From Sphingosinicella sp. (GTDB taxonomy: Bacteria; Pseudomonadota; Alphaproteobacteria; Sphingomonadales; Sphingomonadaceae): 64,000 nt of DNA. The notes under the pieces were generated by a model, which was not told the origin of the DNA, did not search any database, and saw only the letters and a list, made by a program, of their open reading frames with translations. The stretch spans positions 1-64,000 of the forward strand of contig NZ_JACESP010000009.1 in NCBI RefSeq assembly GCF_013911755.1. Direction: 5' to 3'. Shown here in pieces: positions 1 through 7,937 of this stretch (position 1 is the stretch's first letter; every line of letters begins with the position of its first letter). Made by a program: the position numbers and the translations under genes.

Positions 1-135
1 GTGCTGGCGGACAAGCGCGTGCTGAAGGTGGGAACTATCGACGAACTTCTGGCTTTCGATCATCCGTGGGTTCAGGAGTATTTCCGCGGTCCGCGCGGGC
101 GCGCCGCGCTTGCCAGCGCCGCAGCAGGGGGTTGA
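1..135 (+). CDS. mlaF: Lipid-transport ABC ATPase MlaF, C-terminal fragment
   Basis: Only the last 44 codons are in the window; the gene runs off the left edge. The fragment ends with a HPWVQEYFRGPRGRAA-like tail, which is typical of the ATPase that powers Mla phospholipid transport between the inner and outer membranes. No nucleotide-binding motif is visible because those lie upstream. The stop codon overlaps the TTG start proposed for mlaD, so the two genes are translationally coupled. The assignment rests on the tail motif plus the MCE-domain gene that follows directly. Confidence 0.75.
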   Translation: MLADKRVLKVGTIDELLAFDHPWVQEYFRGPRGRAALASAAAGG

Positions 136-1091
136 ATTTGGAAACGAGAAGCAACCACGTTCTCGTCGGCGCCGTCGCGATCGCGCTGTTCATCGCCGCA
201 TTCCTGTTCATCCTGTGGATCGCGCGCGTCGACACATCGGACCGGCAGAAGTACGACATCTTCTTTGGCTCGGTTTCCGGCCTCGCGCGCGGCAGCGCGG
301 TCAACTATTCGGGCGTTCCCGTCGGCACAGTTCAGGAAATCCGGCTGATGCCGGAAACGCCAAACTTCGTGCGCGTCCGCATCGAAATCGACGAGGGCGT
401 ACCGATCCTGCAGGGCACGGTCGCCACGATTTCGAGCGTCGGCTTCACAGGGGTTTCGATCGTCGAGCTGGAAGGCGCCATCAAGGGCGCGCCGGCGATC
501 GACGAACCGGGGCCCTATGGCGCGCCTGTGATCCCGACGAAACCCGGCGCGCTCGGCCAGCTCCTCGATTCCGCGCCGCAGCTTCTTGAGCGGATCAGCA
601 CGCTCACCGCGCGGCTGAATGAGGTGCTGAGCCCGCAGAACCAAGATTCGATCGCGGGCATCCTCAAGAACGCGAATACGATCACCGCCGCCATCGCAAG
701 CCGCGACGGCGACATCGCCGATACCGTGACGGAAATCCGCGCGACGATCGCGGAAACCCGGAAAACGGCGGCTGCGCTTGCCGTGCTTGCAGACAGCACC
801 AGCAAGCTCGTCGATGCCGAAGGCAGGCCGCTCGTCGCCGATCTCCGCAAGACACTGCAACGCGCGGATTCGGCGCTCGGCGAGCTGGAGGCGACCTCGC
901 GCGCAGCCCGCGCCGGCGCTGAGACCTTCAATGCGCAGACCCTGCCTGAAGTGAACCTTCTCGTCGGCGACCTGCGCGAAATGTCGCGTTCGCTCGGCGC
1001 CATCGCCGCCAAGCTCGACGAAGACCCGGCAGGCGCCCTCGTCGGCGGCCGCACGCTGCCGGAATACAAGCCCGACGGAGATGACCGATGA
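132..1091 (+). CDS. mlaD: MlaD-type MCE-domain lipid-transport protein
   Basis: Periplasmic substrate-binding subunit of an Mla-type ABC transporter that moves phospholipids between membranes. The 319-residue product has one N-terminal membrane anchor (about residues 9-31, HVLVGAVAIALFIAAFLFIL) and then an MCE domain (about residues 38-115, beginning FGSVSGLARGSAVNYSGVPVG). The rest is a long Ala/Leu/Arg-rich region likely to form helices or coiled coil. I prefer the TTG at 132, which overlaps the mlaF stop; an upstream reading to 66 would put a basic non-signal stretch before the anchor. TTG at 138 is an alternative. It overlaps the following lipoprotein gene by 4 bases, so one operon is likely. 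Confidence 0.88.
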   Translation: MNLETRSNHVLVGAVAIALFIAAFLFILWIARVDTSDRQKYDIFFGSVSGLARGSAVNYSGVPVGTVQEIRLMPETPNFVRVRIEIDEGVPILQGTVATISSVGFTGVSIVELEGAIKGAPAIDEPGPYGAPVIPTKPGALGQLLDSAPQLLERISTLTARLNEVLSPQNQDSIAGILKNANTITAAIASRDGDIADTVTEIRATIAETRKTAAALAVLADSTSKLVDAEGRPLVADLRKTLQRADSALGELEATSRAARAGAETFNAQTLPEVNLLVGDLREMSRSLGAIAAKLDEDPAGALVGGRTLPEYKPDGDDR

Positions 1092-1675
1092 AACCGATCG
1101 CCCTATTCGCGGCGCTGATGATCGCCGGCTGCGGGCCGCTGGTTCAGATCGGCGGCACCGGAGACCCGCCGGACTCGCTGCTGACCATCCGCGCCGAAAC
1201 CGGCGAACCCGCCGCCCTCACCGGCAAGCCGCTGCTGGTAACGGTGCCGAGCGCGCCCGGCGCACTGCGCACGCTGCGCATCCCGGTGACGACAGAGGCA
1301 ACCGAGATCGCCTATCTTCAGAAGGCGAACTGGGTGGAGCAGCCCGTGGTGCTGTTCCAGCGCCTGCTCGGCGAGGTGGTGCAGGCGCGCACGGGCCGCC
1401 CGGTGATCGACGAGCGCAATGCCGATATCGCGGGCGCACACCGGCTTTCCGGCAGGCTGCTGGAGTTCGGGCTCGACGTGCGCGCCGCGCCGCAGGTCCG
1501 CGTGCGCTACGACGCCATATTGTCGGCACCGGGAACCGGCTATGTTGCGAGCCGCAGTTTCACAGCGACGCGGCCCGTCTCCGCCGAGACCGGCCCCGCC
1601 GTCTCCCGCGCGCTGAGCGATGCGGCGAACGAAGTCGCCGCGAGCGTGGGAGACTGGGCTGCGTCGCACCCGTAA
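1088..1675 (+). CDS. ABC-type transport auxiliary lipoprotein
   Basis: A 195-residue putative lipoprotein of the PqiC/YmbA-like auxiliary family that accompanies MCE-type transporters, probably on the periplasmic face of the outer membrane. It starts with a short hydrophobic signal and a lipobox, MIAGC, with the acylated Cys near residue 16. The rest is a compact alpha/beta domain with the LLTIRAETGEPAAL opening and a central YLQKANWVEQP strand typical of the family. Its ATG overlaps the mlaD stop (ATGA), which supports an mlaF-mlaD-lipoprotein operon. A short hairpin without a T-run follows. Confidence 0.8.
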   Translation: MKPIALFAALMIAGCGPLVQIGGTGDPPDSLLTIRAETGEPAALTGKPLLVTVPSAPGALRTLRIPVTTEATEIAYLQKANWVEQPVVLFQRLLGEVVQARTGRPVIDERNADIAGAHRLSGRLLEFGLDVRAAPQVRVRYDAILSAPGTGYVASRSFTATRPVSAETGPAVSRALSDAANEVAASVGDWAASHP

Positions 1676-1686
1676 CGATACCCGGG

Positions 1687-1710
1687 AACCGGCGCGGCAT
1701 GTCGCCGGTT
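1687..1710 (+). terminator. Hairpin after the mla operon
   Basis: AACCGGCG and CGCCGGTT form a perfect 8-bp stem with an 8-base loop just after the lipoprotein stop. No T-run follows, so it may be a weak or Rho-assisted terminator, or an mRNA-stabilising hairpin. Confidence 0.4.
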
Positions 1711-1746
1711 TAGACGGGTGGCAGGTATTTGAGGGACAGAAGTCAT

Positions 1747-3225
1747 ATGAGAAAAGAAGCGCAGCAGGCCCTGGGGATCGCGGTGAGCACGATGGTGCTC
1801 GGCGCCTGCGTGACCGGGCCCGGAACGAGCGCGAACGCGCAGAAGCCGCGCCAGATCAGCGCCAGCGAACGCGCGCAGGCGGCGCAGGCGCATCCGGAAA
1901 TCATGGCCGAGTTCGGTGGCGCCTACGAAGGCCCCGGCACGGCGATGGTGAAGCGCATCGGCAAGGAGGTCGCCGTCCGCTCCAACATCGCGGCGGCCGA
2001 AAACGAATGCACGGTGACGCTGCTCAACACCACGGTGGTCAACGCGTTCGCGATTCCAGGCTGCTACGTCTACATGACGCGCGGGCTGCTCTCGATCATG
2101 AACAGCGAAGCGGAGCTTGCCTCCGTGCTCGGCCACGAAGTCGGCCATGTCGATGCGCAGCATTCGAAGAAGCGTCAGAACGCCGCGCTCGGCAGCGGCA
2201 TCGTCTCGATCCTCGCCACGGTGCTCACCGGCAGCAGCCAGATCGGCCAGCTGGCCGGGCAGCTCGGACAAGTCTGGACGATGAAATATTCGCGCGATCA
2301 GGAGTATCAGTCAGACGATCTCGGCATCCGCTACATGACCGCGGCGGGCTATGATCCCTTTGCGGCGGCCGAAATCCTGCAGTCGCTCGGCGATCAGCAG
2401 GCGCTGGAAACCCGCATCCGCGGCCAGAACGAGGCCGCGCAGATCCCTTCATGGGCGCGGAGCCATCCGCTGACCGCCGCGCGTGTCAAACGCGCCACGC
2501 AGAAGGCGGCGGCGACGGGCGTGAAACCCGGCCAGCTGAAGCGCGATGCGGCGGACTATTTCACCGCCGTCAACGGGATGCTCTACGGCGACGATCCGGC
2601 GCAGGGCTTCGTGGATGGTCACAAGTTCGCGCACCCGGTGCTGAAGATGGCCTTCGAAGTGCCGCAGGGCTATTACCTGAACAACGGCGCGGCGGCGGTG
2701 ACGGCGACCGGCGGGCAGGCACAGATCCAGTTCAGCGGCGGCAAGCTTGGGGACGGCGACAGCCTCGATTCGTACATCTCCACGGTGTTCCAGGGCGTGC
2801 TCGGCAACAGCAAGGCGCAGTATACCGGCGTGCAGCGCACGACGATCAACGGGCTTGAGTCTGCGACCGCGACCGCGCGCGTCGCGACGCAAAACGGCAA
2901 CCGCGATGTCAGCGTCGTCGCCTACCGCTTTGGCGGCGGCAGCGGCTATCACTTCATCTTCATCTCGCCCTCGAACGTCAACGTTTCGAACGTGGTGACG
3001 ACCACGGCGCGCTCGTTCCGCAAGCTGACGGACGCGCAGGCCGCGGCGCTGCGCCAGCGGGTGATCCAGGTGGTGACCGTGAAGCCGGGCGACACGGCGG
3101 AGTCGATTTCCCGGCGCATGGCGTTCGATGACTACAAGCTCGAACGCTTCCTCGTGATGAACAACCGCGAGACGAACCCGACACTGCGCGCGGGTGAAAA
3201 AGTGAAGATCGTCGTGTTCGGCTGA
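1747..3225 (+). CDS. M48 family metalloprotease lipoprotein with LysM-like C-terminus
   Basis: Probable periplasmic zinc protease of the BepA/LoiP kind, active in envelope quality control. The 492-residue product has a signal with lipobox VLGAC (Cys about residue 21) and the zinc motif HEVGH (about residues 130-134). A third-ligand region follows in the EYQSDDLGIRY segment. The C-terminal part includes a LysM-like segment (VVTVKPGDTAESISRRM, then a MNN turn) that could bind peptidoglycan. I chose the ATG at 1747 because a GAGGG ribosome-binding site precedes it and it starts the lipoprotein signal; six more residues upstream would be non-signal sequence. A bidirectional hairpin terminator follows. 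Confidence 0.88.
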   Translation: MRKEAQQALGIAVSTMVLGACVTGPGTSANAQKPRQISASERAQAAQAHPEIMAEFGGAYEGPGTAMVKRIGKEVAVRSNIAAAENECTVTLLNTTVVNAFAIPGCYVYMTRGLLSIMNSEAELASVLGHEVGHVDAQHSKKRQNAALGSGIVSILATVLTGSSQIGQLAGQLGQVWTMKYSRDQEYQSDDLGIRYMTAAGYDPFAAAEILQSLGDQQALETRIRGQNEAAQIPSWARSHPLTAARVKRATQKAAATGVKPGQLKRDAADYFTAVNGMLYGDDPAQGFVDGHKFAHPVLKMAFEVPQGYYLNNGAAAVTATGGQAQIQFSGGKLGDGDSLDSYISTVFQGVLGNSKAQYTGVQRTTINGLESATATARVATQNGNRDVSVVAYRFGGGSGYHFIFISPSNVNVSNVVTTTARSFRKLTDAQAAALRQRVIQVVTVKPGDTAESISRRMAFDDYKLERFLVMNNRETNPTLRAGEKVKIVVFG

Positions 3226-3227
3226 CA

Positions 3228-3267
3228 AACGAAAAGGGCGCCGGGTTTCCCCGACGCCCTGTTCGTT
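3228..3267. terminator. Bidirectional terminator between the M48 protease and Flp pilin genes
   Basis: AACGAA, AGGGCG and a short inner GGG pair with matching arms (CCC, CGCCCT, TTCGTT) across a small loop. A-rich and T-rich flanks suit both directions. It sits between the convergent protease (+) and pilin (-) genes and could end both transcripts. Confidence 0.65.
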
Positions 3268-3288
3268 TCGCTTGCGCGAGATCGATGC

Positions 3289-3456
3289 TTAGGCGTTGGT
3301 CATCGCCGTCGCAGCGTTGTTCATCGTGCTGCTGATGGCATTGCCCAGCGCACCCATGGCGCCGATGGCAGCAACCGCGATGAGAGCAGCGATCAGACCG
3401 TATTCAATGGCCGTCGCGCCCTTCTCTTCCTTACGAAGCTTACGGAAAAACGACAT
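3289..3456 (-). CDS. Flp/Fap type IVb pilin
   Basis: A 55-residue pilin precursor. The N-terminus is basic (MSFFRKLRKEEKG), followed by the Flp signature ATAIEYGLIAALIAV. The prepilin peptidase of Tad systems cuts after the Gly of KG-A, and the hydrophobic helix then packs into the pilus core. The tail (SSTMNNAATAMTNA) is small and polar. I start at 3456, not at the upstream ATG at 3522, because the usual short basic leader begins there. The assembly genes (tad, cpa, rcp) are not in this window. A second, divergent copy lies upstream on the same strand. Confidence 0.88.
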   Translation of the reverse strand: MSFFRKLRKEEKGATAIEYGLIAALIAVAAIGAMGALGNAISSTMNNAATAMTNA

Positions 3457-3604
3457 TTCTTGTCTCCTATACCAAGTCCGTACGTACCGGTGTTCCTCTG
3501 TCCCCGTCCAAGAGGTCAGCAATGCATCACTATCGCATTGCTCTTGCCAATTGCTTAAAGCGGCTGGTGAAAATGCATTAACTTTCGAAGCGCTTGTTTC
3601 GGGT

Positions 3605-3632
3605 AAAAAAAAAACAGGCCCGAAGGCCTGTT
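3605..3632 (-). terminator. Rho-independent terminator after the second Flp pilin
   Basis: On the minus strand, AACAGGCC and GGCCTGTT form a perfect 8-bp stem with a TTCG tetraloop, followed by a run of about ten T. This is a strong intrinsic terminator for the small pilin gene at 3658-3831, and it separates the two pilin transcripts. Confidence 0.85.
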
Positions 3633-3657
3633 CGTTTTGAAGCTATCGTCGCTATGG

Positions 3658-3831
3658 CTACGAACTGGATTTCACATTGTTCTCGATCTTGCCCCACATG
3701 TTGGTGAGGCCGTTACCGAAAGAATTGAATCCCGAGATGGCGCCGACGGCGATCAGCGCCGCGATAAGGCCGTACTCGATCGCTGTCGCACCTTCGGACT
3801 GGCGAACCAGTTTGCGGATGAATTCGGGCAT
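3658..3831 (-). CDS. Second Flp/Fap type IVb pilin (57 residues)
   Basis: A short gene easily missed by length cut-offs. Translating the minus strand from the ATG at 3831 gives 57 residues starting MPEFIRKLVRQSEGATAIEY, with the Flp cleavage site (EG-A) and the hydrophobic core GLIAALIAVGAI. The C-terminus differs from the neighbouring pilin: it carries a Trp and a Lys-rich end (NMWGKIENNVKSSS) where the other has an Asn/Thr-rich tail. It has its own strong terminator, so the two pilins are probably separate transcripts. It could be a minor pilin or an alternative major subunit. Confidence 0.85.
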   Translation of the reverse strand: MPEFIRKLVRQSEGATAIEYGLIAALIAVGAISGFNSFGNGLTNMWGKIENNVKSSS

Positions 3832-3947
3832 TGGCCGCTACCTTCAGTTCAAACACAGATTCAGGGCTTGCACGTCCCTGTCGCTCCGTTCTAGCCCGCA
3901 GGCGTTAACAAATTCACACAAGCCGGACTAAGCACGGGGTTAACCAA

Positions 3948-4367
3948 ATGAATCCCCAAATGAATCCACTACCGATCCGCATGGTCGTCGCCGCCGCGCT
4001 CATCGACCGCGACGGCCGCGTGCTGCTCGCCGAGCGCCCGGCCGGAAAGCACCTCGCCGGAACATGGGAGTTTCCCGGCGGCAAGGTGGAAGCGGGCGAA
4101 ACGCCCGAAGCCGCGCTCATCCGCGAACTCCATGAGGAACTGGGCATCGCAACGGAAGCCTCGTGCCTTGCCCCGACCACGTTCGCCAGCCACGCGTATG
4201 AGCATTTTCACCTCGTGCTGATGCTCTATGTCTGCCGCAAGTGGCAGGGCACGCCGCACGGGCACGACGGCCAGCGCCTGCGGTGGGAGCGCGTAAACGA
4301 CCTGTTCTCGATCGATATGCCGCCCGCCGACCGGCCGCTGATCGGCACGCTCGCAGCACTTATTTGA
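3948..4367 (+). CDS. mutT: 8-oxo-dGTP diphosphatase MutT (Nudix hydrolase)
   Basis: Removes oxidised dGTP from the nucleotide pool and so lowers mutation. The 139-residue protein matches the usual MutT length and has a complete Nudix box at about residues 44-67 (GGKVEAGE, then RELHEELG, giving G-x5-E-x7-REUxEExGU). The N-terminal VVAAALIDRDGRVLLAERP strand and the C-terminal acidic segment are also typical. The ATG at 3948 is followed by a second in-frame ATG at 3960; either could be used. The 3' end overlaps the convergent methyltransferase gene by 8 bases. Confidence 0.88.
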   Translation: MNPQMNPLPIRMVVAAALIDRDGRVLLAERPAGKHLAGTWEFPGGKVEAGETPEAALIRELHEELGIATEASCLAPTTFASHAYEHFHLVLMLYVCRKWQGTPHGHDGQRLRWERVNDLFSIDMPPADRPLIGTLAALI

Positions 4368-5151
4368 GCGGCGGTGCCCGCCCGGTCATCGTGACAATCT
4401 CGAGCTGGAGCGGATGCCGTCCGTCCGCCTCCGCAGCCGCCTCTGCCGCAATGTGAAACGCCGCCGCGTCGGCGCGCGAAAGCGGCTTGCGGCTTCGTGC
4501 GAGAAGAACATTGCCCTCCCCCATGCCGCGCGCGTCGACGAGCATCGACGCGGCACTGCGATACCGCACGACTTGCTGGTGCACGTCCACCACCGGCTCG
4601 ACGAAGCCCGCGCGCTGCAGCAACCCCGGCGCCTCACGCGGATCGACCATCGGCAGAAACCGCGGCGAAACACCATCGTAGCGCGACATCTCGGCCGCGA
4701 GCAGACGTGCGCGCAGCGCTGCGAGCGACGCGCCGCCGACGAAGGCCGCAAGGAACACCCCGCCCGGCCTCAGCACCTGCCGGATCTGCACCAGCGCGCC
4801 GGGCAGGTCGTTGACGCCGTGCAGGCTGGCCGCCGACAGCACCGCATCGAAACTGTGAGGCGCGAACGGCAGGCGATCCTCGTCGCACATCACGCCGCGC
4901 GCGGTTTTTGCAAAACGAAACCCAGCGTCGGCGGCGACCATTTCGCTTTCGGGCAGCAGCGCGGCAAGGCGCCCATCGTGCGACCCGAGATCGAGAACGC
5001 GGGGAAACGATGATCCGAGTTCGGCAAGCCGCTCGGCGAGATCGGCGGCAAGCGCGTCTTTCAGGAACGCGAAGCGCGCAAAATCGGCCGCGGCGCGATC
5101 ACGGGCGCGGCGGCGAGCAGCGCGGTCGAACGGTTCGATGGGGTCTGACAT
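4360..5151 (-). CDS. SAM-dependent methyltransferase-fold protein, NDUFAF5/BioC-like
   Basis: A 263-residue class I methyltransferase-fold protein. Motif I is RVLDLGSHDGRLAALLP (about residues 50-66), with an acidic motif II near VAADAGF and a motif IV-like SFDAVLSAASLHGVNDLPGAL. The C-terminal region resembles alphaproteobacterial NDUFAF5 homologues, which help complex I assembly by arginine hydroxylation, and BioC, which methylates malonyl-ACP. No bio genes are nearby, so NDUFAF5-like is my first choice. The start at 5151 is used because upstream codons in this frame are antisense to comF. It is divergent from comF and converges on mutT. Confidence 0.75.
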   Translation of the reverse strand: MSDPIEPFDRAARRRARDRAAADFARFAFLKDALAADLAERLAELGSSFPRVLDLGSHDGRLAALLPESEMVAADAGFRFAKTARGVMCDEDRLPFAPHSFDAVLSAASLHGVNDLPGALVQIRQVLRPGGVFLAAFVGGASLAALRARLLAAEMSRYDGVSPRFLPMVDPREAPGLLQRAGFVEPVVDVHQQVVRYRSAASMLVDARGMGEGNVLLARSRKPLSRADAAAFHIAAEAAAEADGRHPLQLEIVTMTGRAPPLK

Positions 5152-5187
5152 GCAGCGCCCTCTTGTCCGAGGGAGGCTGCAAGCGCA

Positions 5188-5967
5188 ATGCCGGGCTGCT
5201 ACGACATGTCGATGGAGAGGGCGGTTTTCCAGCTTCTGAAACGCACGAGCGCGGGTTTCGTGGACCTGCTGCTGCCGCCGCGCTGCCCTTCGTGCCGCGT
5301 GATCGTGGGCGAGGATGGCAGCTTCTGCGCGCCATGCTGGTCGCGCCTTGATTTCCTCACCGCGCCGATGTGCGCCTGCTGCGGCTTGCCGTTCCCCTAT
5401 AGCGCAGGAGACGCTGCGCTTTGTGGCGCCTGCATGGAAACGCCGCCGCCGTTCGACCACGCCCGCGCCGCGCTCGCATATAACGGGGCGAGCGCTGGGC
5501 TCGTGCTGGCGCTGAAGCACGGCGACCGCACCGGGCTGGCACGCGTCATGGCGGGCATGATGGCCCGCGCCGCCGCGCCGATGCTCGTCGATCGGCCCCT
5601 CCTCGTGCCGGTGCCGCTGCACACGCGCCGCCTGCGCCTGCGCCGTTTCAACCAGGCTGCGCTGCTCGCGCACGCGCTCGCACGGCGCACCGGGCTCCGC
5701 GTGCTCGCAACCGCGCTCGCCCGCGTACGCGACACACCGATCAGCCGGGGCATGTCGCGGCGCCAGCGCGCAGAAAACGTACGGGGCGCGATCCGCGTCC
5801 GCGCAGCGGCGCGCATTCAGGGCGCGCATATCCTTCTGGTGGATGACGTGATGACGACCGGCGCCACGGCAGAGGCCTGTGCCCGCGTGCTTCGCCGCGC
5901 CGGGGCTGCGCGCATAGATATTGTAACTTTCGCCCGCGTCACCCATGATACTGTCGAACAGGGCTGA
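5188..5967 (+). CDS. ComF family phosphoribosyltransferase-like protein
   Basis: A 259-residue protein in two parts. The N-terminus is a double zinc ribbon (CPSC, CAPC, CACC, CGAC, about residues 34-90). The C-terminus is a type I phosphoribosyltransferase-like domain with the PRPP loop ILLVDDVMTTGAT (about residues 215-230). ComF proteins are needed for DNA uptake or recombination in competent bacteria; in alphaproteobacteria the role is mostly unproven. A GGGAGG ribosome-binding site precedes the ATG at 5188. It is divergent from the methyltransferase and followed closely by grxC, the usual gene order in sphingomonads. Confidence 0.85.
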   Translation: MPGCYDMSMERAVFQLLKRTSAGFVDLLLPPRCPSCRVIVGEDGSFCAPCWSRLDFLTAPMCACCGLPFPYSAGDAALCGACMETPPPFDHARAALAYNGASAGLVLALKHGDRTGLARVMAGMMARAAAPMLVDRPLLVPVPLHTRRLRLRRFNQAALLAHALARRTGLRVLATALARVRDTPISRGMSRRQRAENVRGAIRVRAAARIQGAHILLVDDVMTTGATAEACARVLRRAGAARIDIVTFARVTHDTVEQG

Positions 5968-5988
5968 AAAGAGCCAAGGGATCGCAGT

Positions 5989-6252
5989 TTGTCCAAGATT
6001 GAAATCTACACGAAGTTCCTGTGCCCCTACTGCACGCGCGCGAAATCGCTGCTGAAAGCGAAGGGCGCTGCCTTCGAGGAAATCGACATTACCTTGTGCG
6101 GAGATCGCCGCGCCGAGATGATCCAGCGCGCGCACGGCCGCACTACCGTGCCGCAGATTTTCATCGGTGGGCGGCATATCGGCGGATCGGACGACCTCGC
6201 GCAGCTCGACGCTGACGGCAAGCTCGATCCGCTACTGGCACAAACCGCCTGA
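5989..6252 (+). CDS. grxC: Glutaredoxin 3
   Basis: An 87-residue glutaredoxin that reduces disulfides with glutathione. The active site is CPYC at about residues 12-15 (KFLCPYCTRAKSLL). The cis-Pro loop (TTVPQIFIGGRHIGGSDDL) binds glutathione. It starts with TTG at 5989, placed just after the comF stop, with a purine-rich AAGGG upstream. The order comF-grxC-nitrilase-DUF1178, with short gaps, suggests one transcript. Confidence 0.9.
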   Translation: MSKIEIYTKFLCPYCTRAKSLLKAKGAAFEEIDITLCGDRRAEMIQRAHGRTTVPQIFIGGRHIGGSDDLAQLDADGKLDPLLAQTA

Positions 6253-6271
6253 ACGCCCCATATCCAGCCCC

Positions 6272-7096
6272 ATGACGACACGTATCGCCATCGCCCAGAT
6301 GACGTCCGGCACGGACTCCGCCGTCAACGCCGCCGCGCTTTCGGGCTATATCGAAGCCGCCGCAGCCGGCGGCGCGGCCATGCTGTTCACCCCTGAGATG
6401 TCGGGGATGCTGGACCGGAACACCGCGCGCCTGTTCGCCAATGCGCGCAGCGAGGAAGACGATGTCGCGCTCGCCGCCGTGCGCGCAGCGGCGCGGGAGG
6501 CAGGCATCTGGGTTGCGCTCGGCTCGCTCGCGCTGCGCGATGCCCGCTATGCCGACCGGCTCGTCAACCGCAGCCTTGTGATCGACGACAAGGGCGAGAT
6601 TCGCGCGCGCTACGACAAGATGCACCTGTTCGATGTCGAGGCGGCGCCCGGCGAATATTACCGCGAATCCGCGAGCTTCGTGGCGGGCGCAGGCGTCGCG
6701 CTTGCCGAAACGCCGGTCGGCACGCTCGGCCTCGCCATATGCTACGACGTGCGCTTCCCGCGCCTGTTCGATGCGCTGAGCGGCGCCGGCGCCGAGGTCA
6801 TCGCGCTTCCCGCCGCCTTCACGCGCCCCACAGGCCGCGCGCACTGGCACACGCTGCTGCGGGCGCGCGCCATCGAAACCGCATCGTTCGTGGTCGCCGC
6901 CGCGCAGACCGGGGAGCATGAGGACGGGCGATCCACCTACGGCCACGCGCTGGTGATCGACCCCTGGGGCGACATCCTCCTCGACGCGGGCGAAGAGCCT
7001 GGGCTCTACTTCGCCGAGATCGGTCTTGAACGCATCGCGGACGTGCGCCGCCGCATCCCCGTGCTCCAGCACCGCAGGGACATCGCCGCGCCGTGA
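6272..7096 (+). CDS. Carbon-nitrogen hydrolase (Nit2/deaminated-glutathione amidase-like)
   Basis: A 274-residue nitrilase-superfamily amidase. The Glu-Lys-Cys catalytic triad is visible: Glu in LFTPEMSG, Lys in RYDKMHLFD and Cys in GLAICYDVRFPRLF. The best-known members of this size and context repair deaminated glutathione or hydrolyse omega-amides of alpha-keto acids. Placement right after grxC fits a link to glutathione metabolism, but this is inference. The ATG at 6272 starts the conserved MTTRIAIAQMTSG strand; an earlier reading would overlap grxC heavily. The stop overlaps the next GTG start. Confidence 0.87.
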   Translation: MTTRIAIAQMTSGTDSAVNAAALSGYIEAAAAGGAAMLFTPEMSGMLDRNTARLFANARSEEDDVALAAVRAAAREAGIWVALGSLALRDARYADRLVNRSLVIDDKGEIRARYDKMHLFDVEAAPGEYYRESASFVAGAGVALAETPVGTLGLAICYDVRFPRLFDALSGAGAEVIALPAAFTRPTGRAHWHTLLRARAIETASFVVAAAQTGEHEDGRSTYGHALVIDPWGDILLDAGEEPGLYFAEIGLERIADVRRRIPVLQHRRDIAAP

Positions 7097-7545
7097 TCGT
7101 CTTCGACCTGAAATGCGCCGAGGCCCACGTCTTCGAAGCGTGGTTCGGCTCCTCGAGCGACTACGAGACGCAGAGAGAACGCGGCCTGCTTTCCTGCCCG
7201 CTGTGCGGCAATGCCGAGATCGCCAAGGCGGTGATGGCGCCCGCCGTGCCCGCCAAGGGCAACACGCGCGATGAAACGCGCCCTGTCCCCGTGGCGGGCG
7301 GCGAAGACATGCGGATCAAGCAGATGCTGGGCGCGCTCGCCGAGATGCAGAAGAGCATGATCGAGAGCAGCGAGTATGTCGGCGGCCGTTTCGCCGAGGA
7401 AGCGCGCGCGATCCATTACGGCGAAACCGACGCACGCGGCATTTACGGCGAAACGAGCGCGGACGAGGCGGCGCAGCTTCGCGATGAAGGCATAGAGGCG
7501 ATGCCGCTGCTGTTCCCCATCCGCGCCGGCCGCACCGACGCTTGA
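7093..7545 (+). CDS. DUF1178 family protein
   Basis: A 150-residue conserved protein of unknown function, common in alphaproteobacteria next to the nitrilase-family amidase. It opens MIVFDLKCAEAHVFEAWFGSS and has one zinc-ribbon-like pair, CPLCG, near residue 36, with the earlier Cys at residue 8 as another possible ligand. The C-terminal part is acidic (GRFAEEARAIHYGE). The GTG start at 7093 overlaps the upstream TGA by 4 bases, showing translational coupling. No enzymatic motif is recognisable. Confidence 0.83.
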   Translation: MIVFDLKCAEAHVFEAWFGSSSDYETQRERGLLSCPLCGNAEIAKAVMAPAVPAKGNTRDETRPVPVAGGEDMRIKQMLGALAEMQKSMIESSEYVGGRFAEEARAIHYGETDARGIYGETSADEAAQLRDEGIEAMPLLFPIRAGRTDA

Positions 7546-7583
7546 TATTTTCGCCCGCTACCGCCACTGATGCGCGCGTGAGT

Positions 7584-7662
<79 letters not shown>

Positions 7663-7835
7663 TGTTGCTGTCCCTCTGACGCCCGCCATCCGGGTTTGAC
7701 GCTTCCGATCCGGGGCGCGAAATTCCGCAGAATCGCGCGGCGGGGCAAGGAATACGACCAGTCGTTTTTTCAGAAGGACCGACCGAGTCTCGGAGCCGGA
7801 ACCACATATGGGAATCGTCAGAAAACAAAGTTAGA

Positions 7836-7849
7836 GTTTGTTAACAAAC
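7836..7849. promoter_or_regulatory. Perfect 14-bp palindrome GTTTGTTAACAAAC
   Basis: A self-complementary 14-mer in the AT-rich stretch between the tRNA and the GNAT-like gene, about 90 bp upstream of the chosen start codon. It may be an operator. The rest of the tRNA-to-gene gap holds no other clear signal. Confidence 0.4.
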
Positions 7850-7937
7850 GCCGGTCAATACTCTGGGTCAAAATACCAGATTTTCAGAGTTGAAGCAGGC
7901 AGGATTCGGGCCAGATAAAGGGCCGGATTCGATAATA

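Noticed and set aside
4360-6177. A 605-codon minus-strand frame
   Set aside because: Only the C-terminal 263 residues (from 5151) form the methyltransferase. The upstream part is opposite comF and grxC.
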